Under the pieces are notes generated by a model that was given only the letters and a program-made list of their open reading frames with translations, did not search any database and was not told the origin of the DNA. A DNA stretch of 64,000 bases, from NCBI GenBank assembly GCA_964017195.1, contig OZ024887.1, positions 61,798,811 to 61,862,810 of the forward strand. The letters are read 5' to 3'. Of this stretch, positions 11,821-22,440 are shown in pieces. Source of the stretch: Siderastrea radians (Eukaryota; Cnidaria; Anthozoa; Scleractinia; Rhizangiidae). Numbering within the stretch: position 1 is the stretch's first letter; every line of letters starts with the position of its first letter. Made by a program: the position numbers and the translations under genes.

Positions 11821-13927
11821 GGAATACAGTGTAGTTGTTTTCGATTTGCCGTGGAAATCCCTCGTGTGATTAACAGAATAAATTTTTCTTCTTCAAAGCT
11901 ATACCTTTTTTAAAGCGATTTCTTGCCAAACCGCGGTTGAAACTTGTTTGTGTACCTCTTAAACTTATGAACAAAAGTAGAATCAATTAAAAAAAACAAG
12001 GAATAAATAAATTTCACTCTTTTAAAAAGATCGTTGCACATTCGCGCGAAAAATAACGCCTAAGTGGAACAGAAACGATCATCAAAAAAGATTTAATTAC
12101 ATTGGAATGCTAGTAAGTCACTGGGCTTCACGCAGAGATATATGACTAAGACAGTCACGTATCTCTGCGGGATCCCAAGGTAATTTTTGTTTGCTAGAAC
12201 GTCTGGCTCGTTATGCGCTTTCTAATATGACTTAGTATCTGTTAAAGAGTATCCTAAGAGAGAAAAAACAAGAACAGCGCTCAGCAAAACCTTATCAGCA
12301 AAATCTTACAACTTGTCATGATAACAAAATATACACCTGTTTGCAAACGTTGTCCAGTGAAACGTGTAAACGATGGACAATGCGACATAATGAAACTCTG
12401 GGAAGATGGCAAGGGCAAGGGATGTGACTGGGTTTCGTTTCTTGATATTCAAAATATTTTCCTTCCAAGATAATTGAAAGAGTAAATTAAGGCAGGCTGA
12501 GTTATTATAATGTGTACGCGGCTAAGAATAGAGGCAAGAATTCACGCTTCCCGGAGCACCACTGGGTCGCATCGTCCATGATTTATGCTTTTCACCCGAC
12601 AAGGTTTTTTCAATTGGGTGTATCAAATTCCTTGCCATTTAACTAACCTTGAAATGTCAGGTTTCTGTAGGCCACTGTAAACATACTGGCTGGATCAAAC
12701 AGTTTAAGAGTGTCTCCCTAACTGAAGGACCAATAATTTTGGATCAAAAATGAAATTTTGTTATATTCTGTGTTAAAAAGCCTTTACCCCAGTTGTCACA
12801 GAAATGCATTTCTTTGACCTAAAAGGATCATTTATTTTTTCACCATTTATCAAAGTTTTAACTGGTGGCAGCTGGTTTCTTTTGCCTCAAAACTAAAGAA
12901 ATCACGCACATTGCAGTTACTATAAAAAAAAAAACAGCAATTCGCTAAAGACGCCCAATTCTCCATTTAATCTAGAAATACACCTTTCTAGTTTGCATAG
13001 CCAGATCGCAGTTATAAATCACTTTGTTATTTTAACGGCAATTATATGTTTCCAGAAACAATAATCGGTCTCCAATCGAAACATACCCCGCTCGCCTCCG
13101 AAACAATCCTACCTCAAAGATAAGCCCCTAAAAAAAAAAAAATACGCTAGTCAGGAGCCCTGCGCTAGCGCATGTTGTCCGTATTTCGCAAGCTGGAAGC
13201 AGGATTGCTTCGCTCTTTATTCATTTTACATGATACCGGAAAGTATACGAGAATACATAGCACAAAGGACACGCGAGAGACGCGAGCGACCGCGACAATT
13301 GCCTAATCGCCTAATCGCTGAGCGTGGCCGGGTGGTTAAGGCGCGGGACTTGAAATCCGGAGGTCCCGGCCGGGTTCATGTCCCGCTCTAAGCACTAGCT
13401 GGAGTTGTTCTCGGTAGCCCCGACTTCAACTTCTTGGCCACGCTTGTAAATAGCCAACTGGTCTGCCTTCCCGCCAAGCTGTTATTTTCATTTAGATTAT
13501 TTCTTTCATTCTCCCTGAAAAACCCCTCACGGGGAGTGCTCAATTCCCTTATTATTATAAATCGCCCTGCGGCGTGAAATGTGTTCTTTTTGCGGTGTTC
13601 TTTTTGCTTGAATATCCTTGATAGAAAAGAGATTGCTCGTAGTCTTAATACTGGTCCAGAATCCTATGTTGGTACTCAATTCAGTCTTTGATTTACTATT
13701 TCATGGCAAAAGGTACGCATCCTCGCAAGAAATGAATATGTAAATACGGCATAAATCTCCTACCCGAGAAGGATATTATTAGCTCGTGTTGGGAAGAAAT
13801 GCAAGGGGATGATTATTTCACGTAGTATTTCAGCGTTGATATCCCTGTTTCAGGTTTGGCCGATTGAGTGAAGCAAGATGTAATTTTGAATTATTTTGCA
13901 GTATAACTAACACTAGGACAATTTGCA
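11821..13927. repeat. Array unit 6, nearly complete, with SINE
   Basis: About 2.11 kb. It lacks a segment around 12290-12310, where AAAACCTTATCAGCAAAATCTTAC jumps towards AACTTGTCATGATAAC, so the GAGAACCAATATTACTGTG block is missing. It shares several substitutions with unit 4. Confidence 0.8.
13322..13563 (+). mobile_element. tRNA-Ser-derived SINE copy 4
   Basis: GCGTGGCCGGGTGGTTAAGG, GGGACTTGAAATCCGG and the CCGG-duplicated B-box region are all present. The body reaches the AT-rich TTATTATTATAAATCGCC end. It lies at the same position in its unit as the other three copies, so one insertion was amplified with the unit rather than four independent insertions. Confidence 0.8.
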
Positions 13928-14507
13928 GGAATAGAATGTAGTTTTTTTCGATATACCGATGGAGATCCCTCGTGTGATTAACAGCCTAAATTTTCATTCT
14001 TCAAGTTTATACCATTTTAAAGCGATTTCCTGCCAAACCGCAGTTAAAACTTGTTTGTGTATCTCTTAAACCCCATGAATAAAAGTAGAATCAATTTAAA
14101 AAAAATGAATTTCACGTTTTCAAAAGATTGTAGCACATTCGCGCGAAAAATAACAGCTAAGTAGAACAGAAACGATTACCAAAATAGATTTAATTACATT
14201 GGAATGCTAGTAAGTTACGGAAAGAGTAGCCTAAGAAAGAAAACACAAGAACAGCGCTCAGCAAAATCTTACCGTTCTAAACGTTTGTAGTCCGTATCGT
14301 CCAGGAGGGAGAACCAATATTACTGTGAGCTACAGATGTGCTCTGTTTCAGAGTCATAAACAAGTCACAGTTAAAACTGACGTAACGTACGGTTGATATA
14401 GGCTACCAAACAGTCACACTTAAAATCATGACAAGTAACAAAATATACACCTGTTTGCAAAACGTTGTCCGGTGAAACGTGTAAACGATGGACAATGCGA
14501 CATAATG
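13928..14507. repeat. Array unit 7, truncated
   Basis: Front and middle blocks are present and end abruptly after GACAATGCGACATAATG. The next bases resemble a pogo/Tigger terminus, so the array end may coincide with an older transposon border. Confidence 0.75.
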
Positions 14508-14532
14508 TTCGAGTTACCGGGGTTACACTGTA
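14506..14532 (-). mobile_element. Solitary pogo/Tigger-like terminal repeat
   Basis: GTTCGAGTTACCGGGG followed by TTACACTGTA, read on the minus strand as TACAGTGTAACCCCGGTAAC, matches the general form of pogo/Tigger termini (TA target, CAGT..., ...AACTCGAA). No partner end was found on the other side of the array. Confidence 0.45.
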
Positions 14533-15598
14533 TTTCAATTTCTTCAGAACTGAATCCACCCACTAAAGATTTTGCGAGAAACGTATTTTTGCTCCAATTG
14601 CTCTTTATAATCTAGTAAACGCCCTTTTCGATAAATCCGAAGAAAGGAGTGAAGGAAGGAATTCGAATTTGCTATACACTTTTTGTTAACAGGTAGTTTT
14701 GTTTACCCATTTTCCTACTTTTTTAAAAGCTGTGAAATTGGGTTGTTAAAAGGAACTGTTTTAACTACTCATAACAGCTACATGGAAATGTCAGTAACAT
14801 TGTAGGATAAGGAAAAGTTGTACTTATTAACCAACAGTAGAATTTTGTCCTGCGTCAAATTTTAATTGTTGTGAGGAGTTCACTAAAAGTTATTGAAAAT
14901 TGGCATTTTTGTACCAATAAAATGTCCATTTTTGTCCACCCGGGGAACTCCCCTTGTAAACTGTCGAAGAAAGCGTTTAGAGCCCAAACGAAAAGTTTTT
15001 TTAAAGTACCCAAACAAAGTGCAATTCACATACAAGATTTGAAGGAAATCTATTTGTGACCAATTTGGGTTATGAGGATCTTAAGGAGACAGCCACTTAA
15101 ATGGCAATCCAAACGTCAGTCCCAGCTACAGCTACAGGTTAAACAGTTGGGGGAACCGAACTCGTTCTTCTGATGAAGGCAACCGGTTTAGGAGGTGGCC
15201 ACTTTAAATGCAGGCAAATAATGCAGGCTAGAATATGAAAGTTACATTAATTTTTAAAAGAAGGCAGGATCTTTACAGAATATGGCCGAGATGGACGGTG
15301 GCAGTAACAAGTCGCCTCGGTAACAAGCTTTCACTATTGGCGTCTTGACTCTGTGTCCGATGTCAATACTCCTTTTCCTGATCTTGCTAGAGTCCTCACG
15401 CTTTCATTGTTTTTTCTGTATTAGGAGCAGGATGTTCAACACCCCCCCCCCCCGGGACTCTCAGCAGATGGTGAAAATTAATGCTATTTCTTAAATGGAC
15501 TACAGTATCAGTTTTATACCCGTTCCATGTCGTTTAAAATATCTAAGAAATTATGGAGATTATTGTGGCATCATATCAAGTTGTGGGAGTTTGGTACC
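14533..15598. other. Intergenic, nothing recognised
   Basis: Contains a 62-codon plus frame (14871-15059) without domain or splice support, a GGTTTAGGAGGTGGCC patch and a poly-C run near 15442. No gene or element could be supported. Confidence 0.4.
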
Positions 15599-16277
15599 CT
15601 AACTCACGGTGGGAAATTATTGATTGAAATTGGGCCAACTTTTTTTGTTACAATTTATTTTTGTGATTTTTTATGCTAATTACGTCAAATTTTCAACATG
15701 AATAGATATGTGCATGGTAAAGGGAAGTATCGTTTTGATTTTTTAGTTTTTGGCATTTTTGGCGGGAAAGTGACGTCACGAATAATGGGTGAAAATTGAC
15801 ATTTAACATTTTGATACATTTAATAGTAGCTGCTGATAGAGCAAGCTTACACAAGGTCAAAACCGAAGAGATAACCAAAATATGTTTAATCAGTCCAGAG
15901 ATACAACTAGTTGAAATTTCCATTTGTGCTATTTTTAGTAACAAAATGGCGGAAATTTCAAATTTAAAACAACCATATCTCTGGACTGAATAAACATATT
16001 TTAGTTATCTCTTCAGTTTTGACCTTGTGTAAGCTTGGTCTTTCAGTAGCTATTATAAAATGTATCAAAATTTAAAATGTTACTTTTCACCCAATATTCG
16101 TGACGTCACTTTCCCGCCAAAAATAACCAAACTAAAAAGCCAAAACGATAGTTCCCTTTACCATGCACATATCTATTCATGTAGAAAATTTGACGTCAAT
16201 AGCATAAAAACTCACAGAGATAAATTGTAACAAAAAAAGTTGGCCCAATTTCAATCAATAATTTCCCAGCGTGACTA
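15599..16277. mobile_element. Foldback MITE, ~0.68 kb, with TGACGTCA in each arm
   Basis: Arms of about 300 bases (15599-15905 and 15970-16277) are inverted copies. Shared blocks include GGGAAATTATTGATTGAAAT, GTGCATGGTAAAGGGAA, GGCGGGAAAGTGACGTCAC and ACACAAGGTCAAAAC, around a short centre near 15935. The outer ends read CTAACTCACGGTGGG and, reversed, CTAGTCACGCTGGG. The short frames on both strands are by-products of the symmetry. No transposase is encoded, so it is non-autonomous. A target duplication is not evident. Confidence 0.85.
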
Positions 16278-17081
16278 GCTGTTCAGTTTATCTCTCCTAT
16301 ACTGAAATAGAAAACACGTTTCTACTGCTTAGCGAATAATTTTGCACAGACAACAATTTAAAAAGGTCCTATTAAGCAGGTTAACTTTACACAAAGTTTT
16401 GTGTTGTTACTCGGGGTATGGAGGGTATCGTACACGGTGATTGTTACGATGTGGAAGGAATAATTTCCCATGACATTTAATTTATTGCTTCCATAATTCA
16501 TTTCACCTGATTCAAGAATTTTTCGAACAGTGATTTATCCTTTCAAACAAGTTATTATGACAATTAGGGGCCAGGCATGGCCTGGCCAGGGACCGAATCG
16601 AAAATTATCGCGGCAATGACCCAGGACGAGTTCACGAAGAAATGGTCTATCACATAAAGAGAACCTGGCATGAAGATAATTAATCCTTACCAAGTTTAAA
16701 AATGATTAGGTGAAAAGTGTCGCTAAATTACTAGTTGTCAAAAAATCGAGAAAATCCGACACGTGCAGACGCTCCTGATAACTGTACGCCCGGTACGCAT
16801 ACAAACATTTTCTGATTGTTGGACGTTTTTTCATTCAACTTTGTCATTAATTCCATACTTGTGAAGTTTACCATTTCTGGGTCGCCTTTCAAGTGATGGA
16901 TGAGTCACTAGAAACCATGTTTTTCCAAACAACATTGTTTAATACTTTTGTTGAATACTACTAGGTCACTTGCCCTCTTTTTCTAGGAGCGGAAATCATT
17001 TCATCCGCACATGGTACTCTAAATGACCTAACTGGCAAGTATCCTCACTTGAAATTATAGAATATATTTAATGAATCTGTG
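16278..17081. other. 3' flank of the pentraxin gene
   Basis: No gene is seen. The minus-strand pentraxin gene ends at 17082. An ATTAAA-type poly(A) signal candidate (minus strand, about 17066-17071) lies right after the stop. The GGCCAGGCATGGCCTGGCCAGG palindrome at about 16570-16591 resembles the self-complementary words found later in the window. Confidence 0.35.
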
Positions 17082-17507
17082 TTATGCCTGGCACGTAGAT
17101 GGAGTGATTAAGGCAGATTCCGCATTTTCTTTACAAGACTCGACAAAATCATCCCAAATTACCACAGGATTTCTTTTTGTATACCCCTGGCACGATTCAC
17201 CGATTTCACGTATTTCTTCATCTGTGAGAATTCTGTTCCATAAGCCGAACCCACTGATATGCATTTCGCCCTTATCTGCAAAATTAAATTTTCTGTTTTC
17301 CATTTCCTTATGTCTTTGGATGCCCATTAAAGTCATGTATTCGCCACCACGCCTTTCAGATGCCCGACAGCGACCATATCGAGATGGAAATGCGACTCCA
17401 TCTCTGTAGAATTTTGCGTTTTCTGGAGCGGACCAGTCAGTACTTGCCTTCCACGATATACATAAATGATACCACTTACTTATCTGCATATTTTAAGTTT
17501 CACGTGG
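17082..17507 (-). CDS. Exon 8: second pentraxin domain, C-terminal half, and stop
   Basis: After acceptor TTTTTTGCAG the exon gives KWYHLCISW, the pentraxin central Trp-His-Cys strand, then KFYRDG, the GEMHISGFGLWNRILTDEEI strand pair and VVIWDDFV near the end. A polar tail with two cysteines follows and the stop is TAA. One base is missing between the acceptor and KWYH, in the TTAAAATATGC stretch near 17490. Without that base the number of residues from the split cysteine codon to KW equals that of exon 4 in the first domain. Confidence 0.75.
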
Positions 17508-20500
17508 CTGCAAAAAAGAAACAAAAACGAAACAAAAAAGCGACAATTAGAAGCAAATTAGTACAGCTAGCTAATCATGCCTTTTCCGGCTCTCAAAGAG
17601 GGTGTTTGGAGCCGTGGAGTTCCAAAATCCTTGCCATGGAGCCCAGAGTATAAAGCTTTATTCTGCTTGGAGCACAGACAAAATAAAAATCCAAGCTAAA
17701 TAGAGCCTAGAGAACATCCATGGAGCCCTGTAGAGCCCTGGAGCTCTACATTTGTTTAGCCTGGAGCCCTGGAGCCCAACACCACCGGGACCTTGTCCTT
17801 TGGGAGCATACAGAAAATAACTGGCGTCGGATACCCAACCGTTCCCTAAATGCCGTCTAATAAGGGTTAACGTTAGTCTACGATTACAAGAAACAGGCAA
17901 TTTATATATTTAGTTCAACTTTAAGACCCTTTAAATAAATATCTGACGATTAAACACTTCCGAAAATAAAGCCCATCTAAATGGAATACATCCGACCTAA
18001 GTGACAAAAATCCCTCTATGACCATTATATATAGGATATGATGTCGTTAAACATAGGTACACAACGTCCACACTGAATTTGACGTTCTTAATACAAAATC
18101 AATCACAGCGTTTATCGTATCTATTGTCTTAATGTTACCTCCAAACTAAATTTAAAGACATAGTTACTTAGTATCAGCTGTACCTTGGACTATGAAAACC
18201 ACCGACCGATTGGTTTCGGGTTTATAAAAAAACGTCCAAAGATTTCCCAGGGCCTTGAAATTACTCACCATTTTTCGTTTTTATAATCCCCTGGCTCTTT
18301 CCAAAACAGAGTAAATGAGTGGTATCCTAATGTGGTGTAATACGAGAGTCCCCAGCCATAGTCATAATTCCGCTCACTTGGTTTGTATGTCACCAAATTG
18401 TAACTCGTATATATTGCTTATCTTTACCCAGATGCATATAGTCATTTGTGACAGCGTTTGAGGGACTTTAGTAGTCTTAACTTGGTCACGTGACATATAC
18501 TTGGTGTTAAGCTTGATGTCATAACCTGGAAAAAGAAAAACAAATAGTCCCGGGTTCAAATCCTTAGCCATGCTTGTAAATAGCCAACTGGTAAGCCTTC
18601 CACCAGTTGTTGTTGTTTTTTTTTAATGTTTATGTTTGATTTTGTAATGTTACCTTCAGAGGTTTATAGTGTCCCCAATTAGCACTGCTGTGCTAAATAC
18701 TCAAACACTTGAATTAAGTAAAATTTAAATTTAAAATTCAAAATCAAATTGATATTCAAAGATTTTGTCTATAAAGGCTGTGCTAGACTGAAAGAAGTGA
18801 AAGCACGTATTTAGTACGTATTTAGCATGTAAATCAATAGTATTTTTTAATTTAGTTAGTTCATGGTAATTTTCCTACGACTTGTATTTTTTGTTATCTT
18901 AATCGAGGACCCTTCTGTAAACCACTTTGTGATGTAGTCCCCCTCATTAAAGGTTATTTTTATAATTTATTATTAACAGCCAATTTTTGCGTTTGACGAG
19001 TTTATCGTCAAGAGTAAAGAGAATACGGGATACCCACTTGTGACTGTGGGTGTGGGCTAAACATCCCAAAAGAATTAGCTCATTTTTAAGAGCACAAAGA
19101 CGGCAAAACCATAAATTATAGTATTGTTAAAACGACGCACGCTCCCCAGATTTCCCGAATGTTCTCTCTGTCCCCTAATGCAATTTTATAGTTATGGGTG
19201 AGAAAAGTTAGAGAGAAGCTTTCATTAAGATATACGGAAAACAGTTTGTGAAACTCACTTGAGCGACATTCGTGTGTATTGCATTCTTGTTTTTCTGGTC
19301 CGAGGCTACTGCAGTCTTTTCCACCACGACTCGGCGGGGGATTGTTGCAATTTCTTACGCGTACTTTTATTCCTCCTCCACACGTCAAACTGCACGGATA
19401 AAACTCAGACCATTCGGAGTATCCTCCATCAACGGCTGTGAAGAAAGGAAAATTTGTCCAGAGAACCATTTTAGGTAAATGTTTTAAATGTTTACCAACC
19501 TGAAGCCTTTAACTCATTTGGTTATTCCGGCGAGTAACAACATGCATGCCCGTAGCGCATAAAAGGGGGAAATGAGCGAAAACTTATCCTCCAGGAAATA
19601 GTGTGATGAGAAATACTCTTCGAGATAACATTTTGCAAAACTCAGCTTAAAACACAGCCAGTACCTTTTAGAAAGATTCACCTTCAGGAATATGGCATTG
19701 AGAAGTCTTCCTGACAAACGATGCCAGCGAGGAATCTCTTCTTACTGACACGTAAAAGTCTCACCAACGAACCACAGGCCCACCCATACCTCCACGGCAT
19801 TTGTTAGCTTCTTTATCTATTTCGCTTTCGGATAACATTCTATCCCATATATAAAAACTTGTCATTTCGACATTTTCTGTTCTTCCACCTCCTCCAAGTT
19901 GTAATGTTTTGCCTCCGGTCCACTGGTGCAGACTTGATGATCTAACTCTACTCCATTCTGATAGTACTTCGTGTAGACGGAACCGCTTTCTCCGAGCCGT
20001 ACAAGACAGATGCGGTGCCACTTACCACTCGTCAGACCGTAAGACTGAAATTCGCTATAGCAGAAAAACAATTGTAACAATTCAGGCGGTTTTGAAGAAG
20101 AAGAAGAAGAAGCTGAGGGTCATGCGTATTTTTCCAGTAAGTACACAAATCGGTATGATAATAATTAATAAATTCCAAACGCAAAAATTACCCTCAGTTC
20201 GCGTGGTTCGGTTAAGGTTGTGTTTGGTGGTTGCGTCTGTAGTTTTCTTCTGTGCACGCAGAACATGAGATTTGAATTGAAGCCCCAGGAGCAAACCAAA
20301 GGAATGCCCAGGTTTACAATGATACAGTTTTTTTTTGTATTTTAAAGGTGTATGTGTCATTAACATGCCCTACAAACTATCATGAATTCTGTTAAACTGG
20401 AATAATAAATGCAATTTGGAGAGCCTAAAACAGCTTGCATATGCGTTTCTTCCATCCCGCGTTAACCGCCTTGGCTGCAAAGTATGCCAAGATTTGACTT

Positions 20501-22304
20501 TGGTAAAGAATCCATACTGAGCTAAATTTTACTCATGAGTTTTAACTAAATAAACGCTTTTTAATTTGCTTTCGTTGGTTTGTTTGAGGAGGCCTAGGTA
20601 CTCTAACTTGAAACTCAACATACCATGTTTTCTCTCCAGTTCCAATCCCGAAAACAAGTTTTTTGTTTCCATTAAGGCCTAAAAAGAAGCTGTCTGCTGT
20701 CAACTCATCATTTTCAACAGCATAAGCAGTTAGGTACAAATTTTCGTTTGGATTTCCATGCAGTTCCACTGGAAGCCTTAGCCACATGCACATGGCCAGT
20801 TCTGATAAATCTGGGATGGGTTCGACCTGGAATTTGTTCATCTGTAAGGACGGCTTGATGATGACATCAAAAAGTTCAATTGCTGCAATAATGTGAAATA
20901 TTGTTAGAAACACTTTCTGAAAATGAACTCTAGAAAATTTTAGTGCCACTCAGTAACAGTAATGATTTTCACATTAACACTTTCGATTTTCGGATTAACT
21001 GAATTGGTCGAGGTAAATGGAGGCGATGTTTCAATAACGTTCACTCCTACTACCATTAGCATATTATAATTATTTATGCCATTATCTCACCATAATCTGC
21101 TGCATGCTTTCTACAAATGCAGTACATCTTTCTTTAATCAGGCACGACTACTGATGGGCTGCGAAAGTTTAGCTATCTAGCATTTAAAGAAGTCAGTCGT
21201 TTTAACGGGGTAAAAATAATACGCCAATGTTGAATACTTCAAAAGAATGGCTGTTGATCGCATTTAACAGTGACGCGGTTTTCAGCTAAGAAATGTTAAC
21301 CGCGTAATCGTACACGCTAAAGTTCCGTTTCATATTAACTTTGATTTTTAGTGTCTCGTGTCACTTCCCTTATTTTTTAAGCACACAGCGTACTCTATTG
21401 CTTTTGTAAACTGAGGTTTACGCACCGTGATTTGTATTTAAAAAATTAAAGCAGTTCGCGAATTGTTACTCACGTGTCCGGTCACACGCCTTCTGTCGCA
21501 TGTATGATACAGGAATGAAACGGTGAAGACTCTCATCCGATGAAAAGCCTGAAAAAGTAGTTAGGTGTAATTTGAAATTGAAATGCGATCTTCTTGGTTG
21601 AGCATCTACTCTGGAGTAAGAAACATACTGTATACGTGTCGCATTAATTTAACTGGCAAAATTTATTCGAGTTAAAGTGTGTCAACGATAGAAGACTCTG
21701 AAATGGACATTACCCCTCCCTCCCAACCGACCCCTCCCCCAAATGCGGTGTATCATACCAGTAATTAGGAATTCGCTTTCCTTCTGAGATCTGCATGTAG
21801 AAAGAGAGGCGACGGGTTCTGATCTCGGCCGGAACATCAACAATAAATAGTAAGATCATACTGGCTGTGCTCAAGACCTTCTGTTAGTTCAGATAATCTC
21901 ATCATTATGCGGTGACTTCAAACCTTGGTCTCATACTTCTAGTCATACCTTATTCATAGTTAGGCTGACGTCTAATCTCTGCCCTCCGACTGCTGTAAAG
22001 CGCTTTTGAACACATAAACACGGAAAAATGTGCTATCTACCTATGCTTATAGGATCTGCAGAAAACCTTTATGATTCCGCTCCTTTCGGTTATCCCTTGA
22101 GAAATGAGATTTATGTATATTTACGTTTCAAGGTGTCTGTACATGTGATTTTCAGCTAACCTTTTCATGCAGGTGAAGATAGATTAATCGTACGTGTGTT
22201 TTGTATAGTGTTCGTGTATAACGTAAAGAATATATACTTACAGTGTATAGGAAGGCAGTGATCAACCTTAAACCCGTCATGTTTCCTGCTGAGAGGATGG
22301 TCAT
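17082..22304 (-). CDS. Secreted pentraxin - TSP1 - pentraxin protein (8 exons)
   Basis: The exon model on the minus strand is 22238-22304 (signal peptide, tentative), 21474-21548, 20624-20882, 19765-20054, 19682-19710, 19259-19435, 18269-18525 and 17082-17507, about 520 residues. After a hydrophobic leader (MTGLRLITAFLYT) come a pentraxin-like lectin domain, a thrombospondin type-1 repeat and a second pentraxin domain ending in a short cysteine-containing tail. Matching codon phases across all borders support one gene. Such proteins are extracellular and bind carbohydrate or phosphocholine-like ligands in innate recognition or matrix; that role is inferred from the family. Three exons carry 1-2-base frame breaks (about 19914, 18415, 17490) and would be disrupted as read. 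Because exon lengths match once the breaks are ignored, assembly indels or very recent pseudogenisation are both possible. Confidence 0.75.
17640..17785. repeat. GGAGCCCTGGAGC word cluster in an intron
   Basis: TGGAGCCC, AGAGCCCTGGAGCTC and TGGAGCCCTGGAGCCC recur irregularly over about 140 bases. The words are partly self-complementary (GGAGCTC, GGCTCC/GGAGCC). This is the same kind of locus-specific cryptic repeat seen at several places after 30 kb. Confidence 0.55.
18269..18525 (-). CDS. Exon 7: second pentraxin domain, N-terminal half
   Basis: Acceptor CTTTTTCCAG precedes YDIKLNTKYM...QTLSQMTICIWVK, the typical pentraxin first strands with Cys-x-Trp. After a break the other frame continues as SYNLVTYKPSERNYDYGWG and on to FWKEPGDYKNEK, ending TG at donor GTGAGT. 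The exon is 257 bases. The equivalent exon 3 is 259 with identical start and end phases, so two bases are missing, most likely in the AATATATACG dinucleotide run at about 18415. Confidence 0.7.
18545..18960 (+). mobile_element. Diverged tRNA-derived SINE fragment beside exon 7
   Basis: B-box-like GGGTTCAAATCC is followed by CTTGTAAATAGCCAACTGGT, the same body as the array SINEs, then a T-run and a longer 3' part (ACTTGAATTAAGTAAAATTT; CCTCATTAAAGGTTATTTTT). The A box is missing. The B box starts only about 20 bases from the exon 7 acceptor on the other strand, so the element abuts or supplies the polypyrimidine/branch-point region. The 3' end is uncertain. Confidence 0.6.
19259..19435 (-). 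CDS. Exon 6: thrombospondin type-1 repeat
   Basis: VDGGYSEWSEFYPCSLTCGG, then RVRNCNNPPPSRGGKDC and ECNTHEC, the canonical TSP1 pattern WSxW-like, CSxTCGGG, RxRxC and paired cysteines. The exon is flanked by phase 1 introns on both sides (acceptor TTTCTTCACAG, donor GTGAGT), the classic mobile arrangement of this module. The frame is unbroken. Confidence 0.9.
19682..19710 (-). CDS. Exon 5: putative 29-base microexon
   Basis: After exon 4 ends with TG (phase 2) and before exon 6 starts with two codon bases, a piece with one leading and one trailing base is required. The 29 bases between ...TTTGTCAG and GTGAAT give KTSQCHIPE, complete the split Trp codon and keep phase. The position and cysteine fit a linker between the pentraxin and TSP1 domains. 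A cDNA is needed to exclude another exon. Confidence 0.5.
19765..20054 (-). CDS. Exon 4: first pentraxin domain, C-terminal half
   Basis: Acceptor CTGCTATAG leads into EFQSYGLTSGKWHRICLVR, then YYQNGVELDHQVC. After a break the other frame reads GGKTLQLGGGGRTENVEMTS and FYIWDRMLSESEI, ending PVVRW at donor GTGAGA. The GG(K)xLQLG and FYIWDRML elements are diagnostic of pentraxins. The exon is 290 bases where the flanking phases need 291, so one base is missing near AGTGGACCGGAGG (about 19914). Confidence 0.75.
20624..20882 (-). CDS. Exon 3: first pentraxin domain, N-terminal half
   Basis: IELFDVIIKPSLQMNKFQVE, then PDLSELAMCMWLRLP, the pentraxin strand with Cys-x-Trp, then an acidic insert NPNENLYLTAYAVENDEL and FFLGLNGNKKLVFGIG. 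The borders are acceptor ATTATTGCAG and donor GTATGT. It is 259 bases, starts with two codon bases and ends with TG. Frame intact. Confidence 0.8.
21474..21548 (-). CDS. Exon 2: linker after the signal peptide
   Basis: With acceptor CTACTTTTTCAG and donor GTGAGT this 75-base exon reads FSSDESLHRFIPVSYMRQKA and then CDRT. The frame is set by exon 3, since the other phase meets a stop. It probably lies at the start of the mature protein. Confidence 0.6.
22238..22304 (-). CDS. Exon 1: start codon and signal peptide (tentative)
   Basis: Two in-frame starts (22304 and 22280) precede GLRLITAFLYT, a plausible signal peptide. The strong donor GTAAGT at 22241 gives the wrong phase for exon 2, while the weaker GTATAT at 22237 gives the right one. 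An unseen exon could also resolve this. Confidence 0.4.
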
Positions 22305-22440
22305 TTGTGGCAGATGGTCAAATCAACTCAACTCAGATTTATTTATCATACAATTTGGAGAACTCCTGGTATAAACAATCGCGTGCTCTAGTTGACCATC
22401 TACGAATAGGCTTCTATCCCCTACATCTGTCCAATTGTTA
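22305..22440. promoter_or_regulatory. 5' flank of the pentraxin gene
   Basis: About 135 bases between the putative first exon and the pogo-like fragment. I see no convincing TATA box or initiator. If exon 1 is right, the promoter must lie here or inside the transposon remnants further up. Confidence 0.25.

Larger units (their letters stand above)
4703..14507. repeat. Array of six or seven ~2.1-kb units, several internally deleted
   Basis: The same ordered blocks recur: GGAATAGAGTGTAG..., CACTGGGCTT(T/C)ACGCAGAGA..., GAGAACCAATATTACTGTG..., AGAATAGAGGCAAGAATTC..., CTGGTGGCAGCTGG..., then a tRNA-Ser-like SINE and back to GGAATAGAG. Unit starts are near 5097, 7290, 8469, 10370, 11821 and 13928, with a partial unit at 4703-5096 and a truncated last unit ending at 14507. 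Units 5097-7289 and 11821-13927 are the most complete (about 2.19 and 2.11 kb). The others lack different internal blocks, as expected from unequal exchange plus deletion. Short frames repeat with the units (for example minus-strand 5622-5858 and 7815-8051) but show no domain. Their conservation is explained by recent duplication. Confidence 0.9.

Noticed and set aside
15693..15993. Overlapping frames on both strands as genes
   Set aside because: They lie inside the arms of a foldback element and mirror each other.
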